Assembly: GCA_031841125.1 (NCBI GenBank)
Contig: CM063106.1
Span: 434,001 to 498,000 of the forward strand
Direction of reading: 5' to 3'
Source of the DNA: Acanthococcus lagerstroemiae
Lineage: Eukaryota > Arthropoda > Insecta > Hemiptera > Eriococcidae
Length of the DNA stretch: 64,000 nt
Part shown: positions 63,660 to 64,000 of the stretch, in pieces
How the letters are laid out: every line of letters starts with the position of its first letter
Position numbering within the stretch: the first letter of the stretch is position 1
The notes under the pieces: generated by a model
What the model saw: only the letters and a program-made list of their open reading frames with translations
What the model was told of the DNA's origin: nothing
Database searches by the model: none
Program-made: the position numbers and the translations under genes

Positions 63660-64000
63660 AGAAAAATAAGTAGTTATAAACCTAGTTAAAATACCTTAGA
63701 CGCAAGTTGCTCTTGTTTTGTACTAGCCAACCAAAGCGTGAAATCTAAAGAGCACATGTGGAGATCTTCAACGGATTCATAAGAAAGGAAAGTATTATCC
63801 GCATGCTAACGATTTATACAGGTACCTGATCTTATTTAGACCTGGACAGATGTGAGAACTTTGGAAACCCATGCTACGTAACGGAGTAGCCAAGCCTCTC
63901 AATTATTAATGGATGGGGGAAGCATCAAAACGAAGGGAGTAATTTTGATGGCAATATCTCTAGTAGTTGGACGAAGGAACACTTGGAGACTGTGTAATAA
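63660..64000 (+). mobile_element. Internal start of the retrotransposon, cut by the window end
   Basis: This is the leader region after the primer site. No gag frame is recognisable in the 340 bases available. Confidence 0.5.

Overview
The window is eukaryotic, AT-rich and very poor in host genes. GT-AG introns, an apparent last exon of a mitochondrial ribosomal protein gene (mRpL37-like, minus strand, about 39.3-39.5 kb) and the mix of mobile elements (Ty1/copia, Ty3/gypsy, RTE, EnSpm/CACTA-like, MULE, pogo, P-like, hAT, mariner, many MITEs) point to an arthropod, probably an insect. TAGGTAC/TACCTAC words are common and would suit a hemipteran, but that is only an impression. Nearly everything else is transposon, much of it nested, and many insertion points can be fixed from terminal repeats plus target-site duplications (TSDs).

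0-3.2 kb holds several families of tandem or direct repeats. 3.2-26.4 kb is a 5'-truncated copia element (Copia-1) split three times: by a 14.9 kb EnSpm/CACTA-like transposon (3824-18734), by a 4.5 kb gypsy element on the minus strand (19496-24039, 171 bp LTRs, TSD ATTCC) and by an 839 bp Tc1/mariner-type MITE (25230-26068, TA target). The CACTA-like element is the most complete autonomous unit. It has GGTAG-rich subterminal repeats, a five-exon transposase gene that splices to an open frame of 718 codons, a nine-exon gene that splices to 462 codons and ends in what looks like a DUF4806 domain, a small coiled-coil ORF, and two MITEs of its own.

26.4-27.0 kb carries three hairpins with the same core motif but different, compensating stem bases. 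27.2-35.6 kb is a second copia element (Copia-2), broken by in-frame stops and split by a 3.4 kb pogo/Tigger-like transposon (30598-34009). 36-39 kb is sparse (two MITEs and the ribosomal protein exon). 40.3-46.7 kb is a deep nest: a hAT-type MITE contains an RTE LINE, which contains two small insertions and a 0.6 kb inverted-repeat element, which in turn contains a 1.9 kb MULE with an uninterrupted 504-codon FLYWCH transposase. 46.8-52.1 kb holds short repeats, a hAT-type MITE, a Helitron-like 3' end and satellite-like units. 52153-56610 is a P-element-like transposon with 38 bp perfect inverted repeats and an 8 bp TSD; its THAP transposase is broken. 57.2-61.2 kb is a decayed hAT element. 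62.4-64 kb has a hAT-type MITE beside a mariner fragment, itself cut by the 5' LTR of a retrotransposon that runs off the window.

How the genes relate: in the CACTA-like element the transposase would act on the termini and GGTAG arrays, and the DUF4806 protein is its probable partner, though its role is unknown. The MULE and the CACTA-like element look recently functional. The copia, gypsy, RTE, pogo, P-like and hAT genes are decayed. All identities come from reading motifs by eye; no database search was run.
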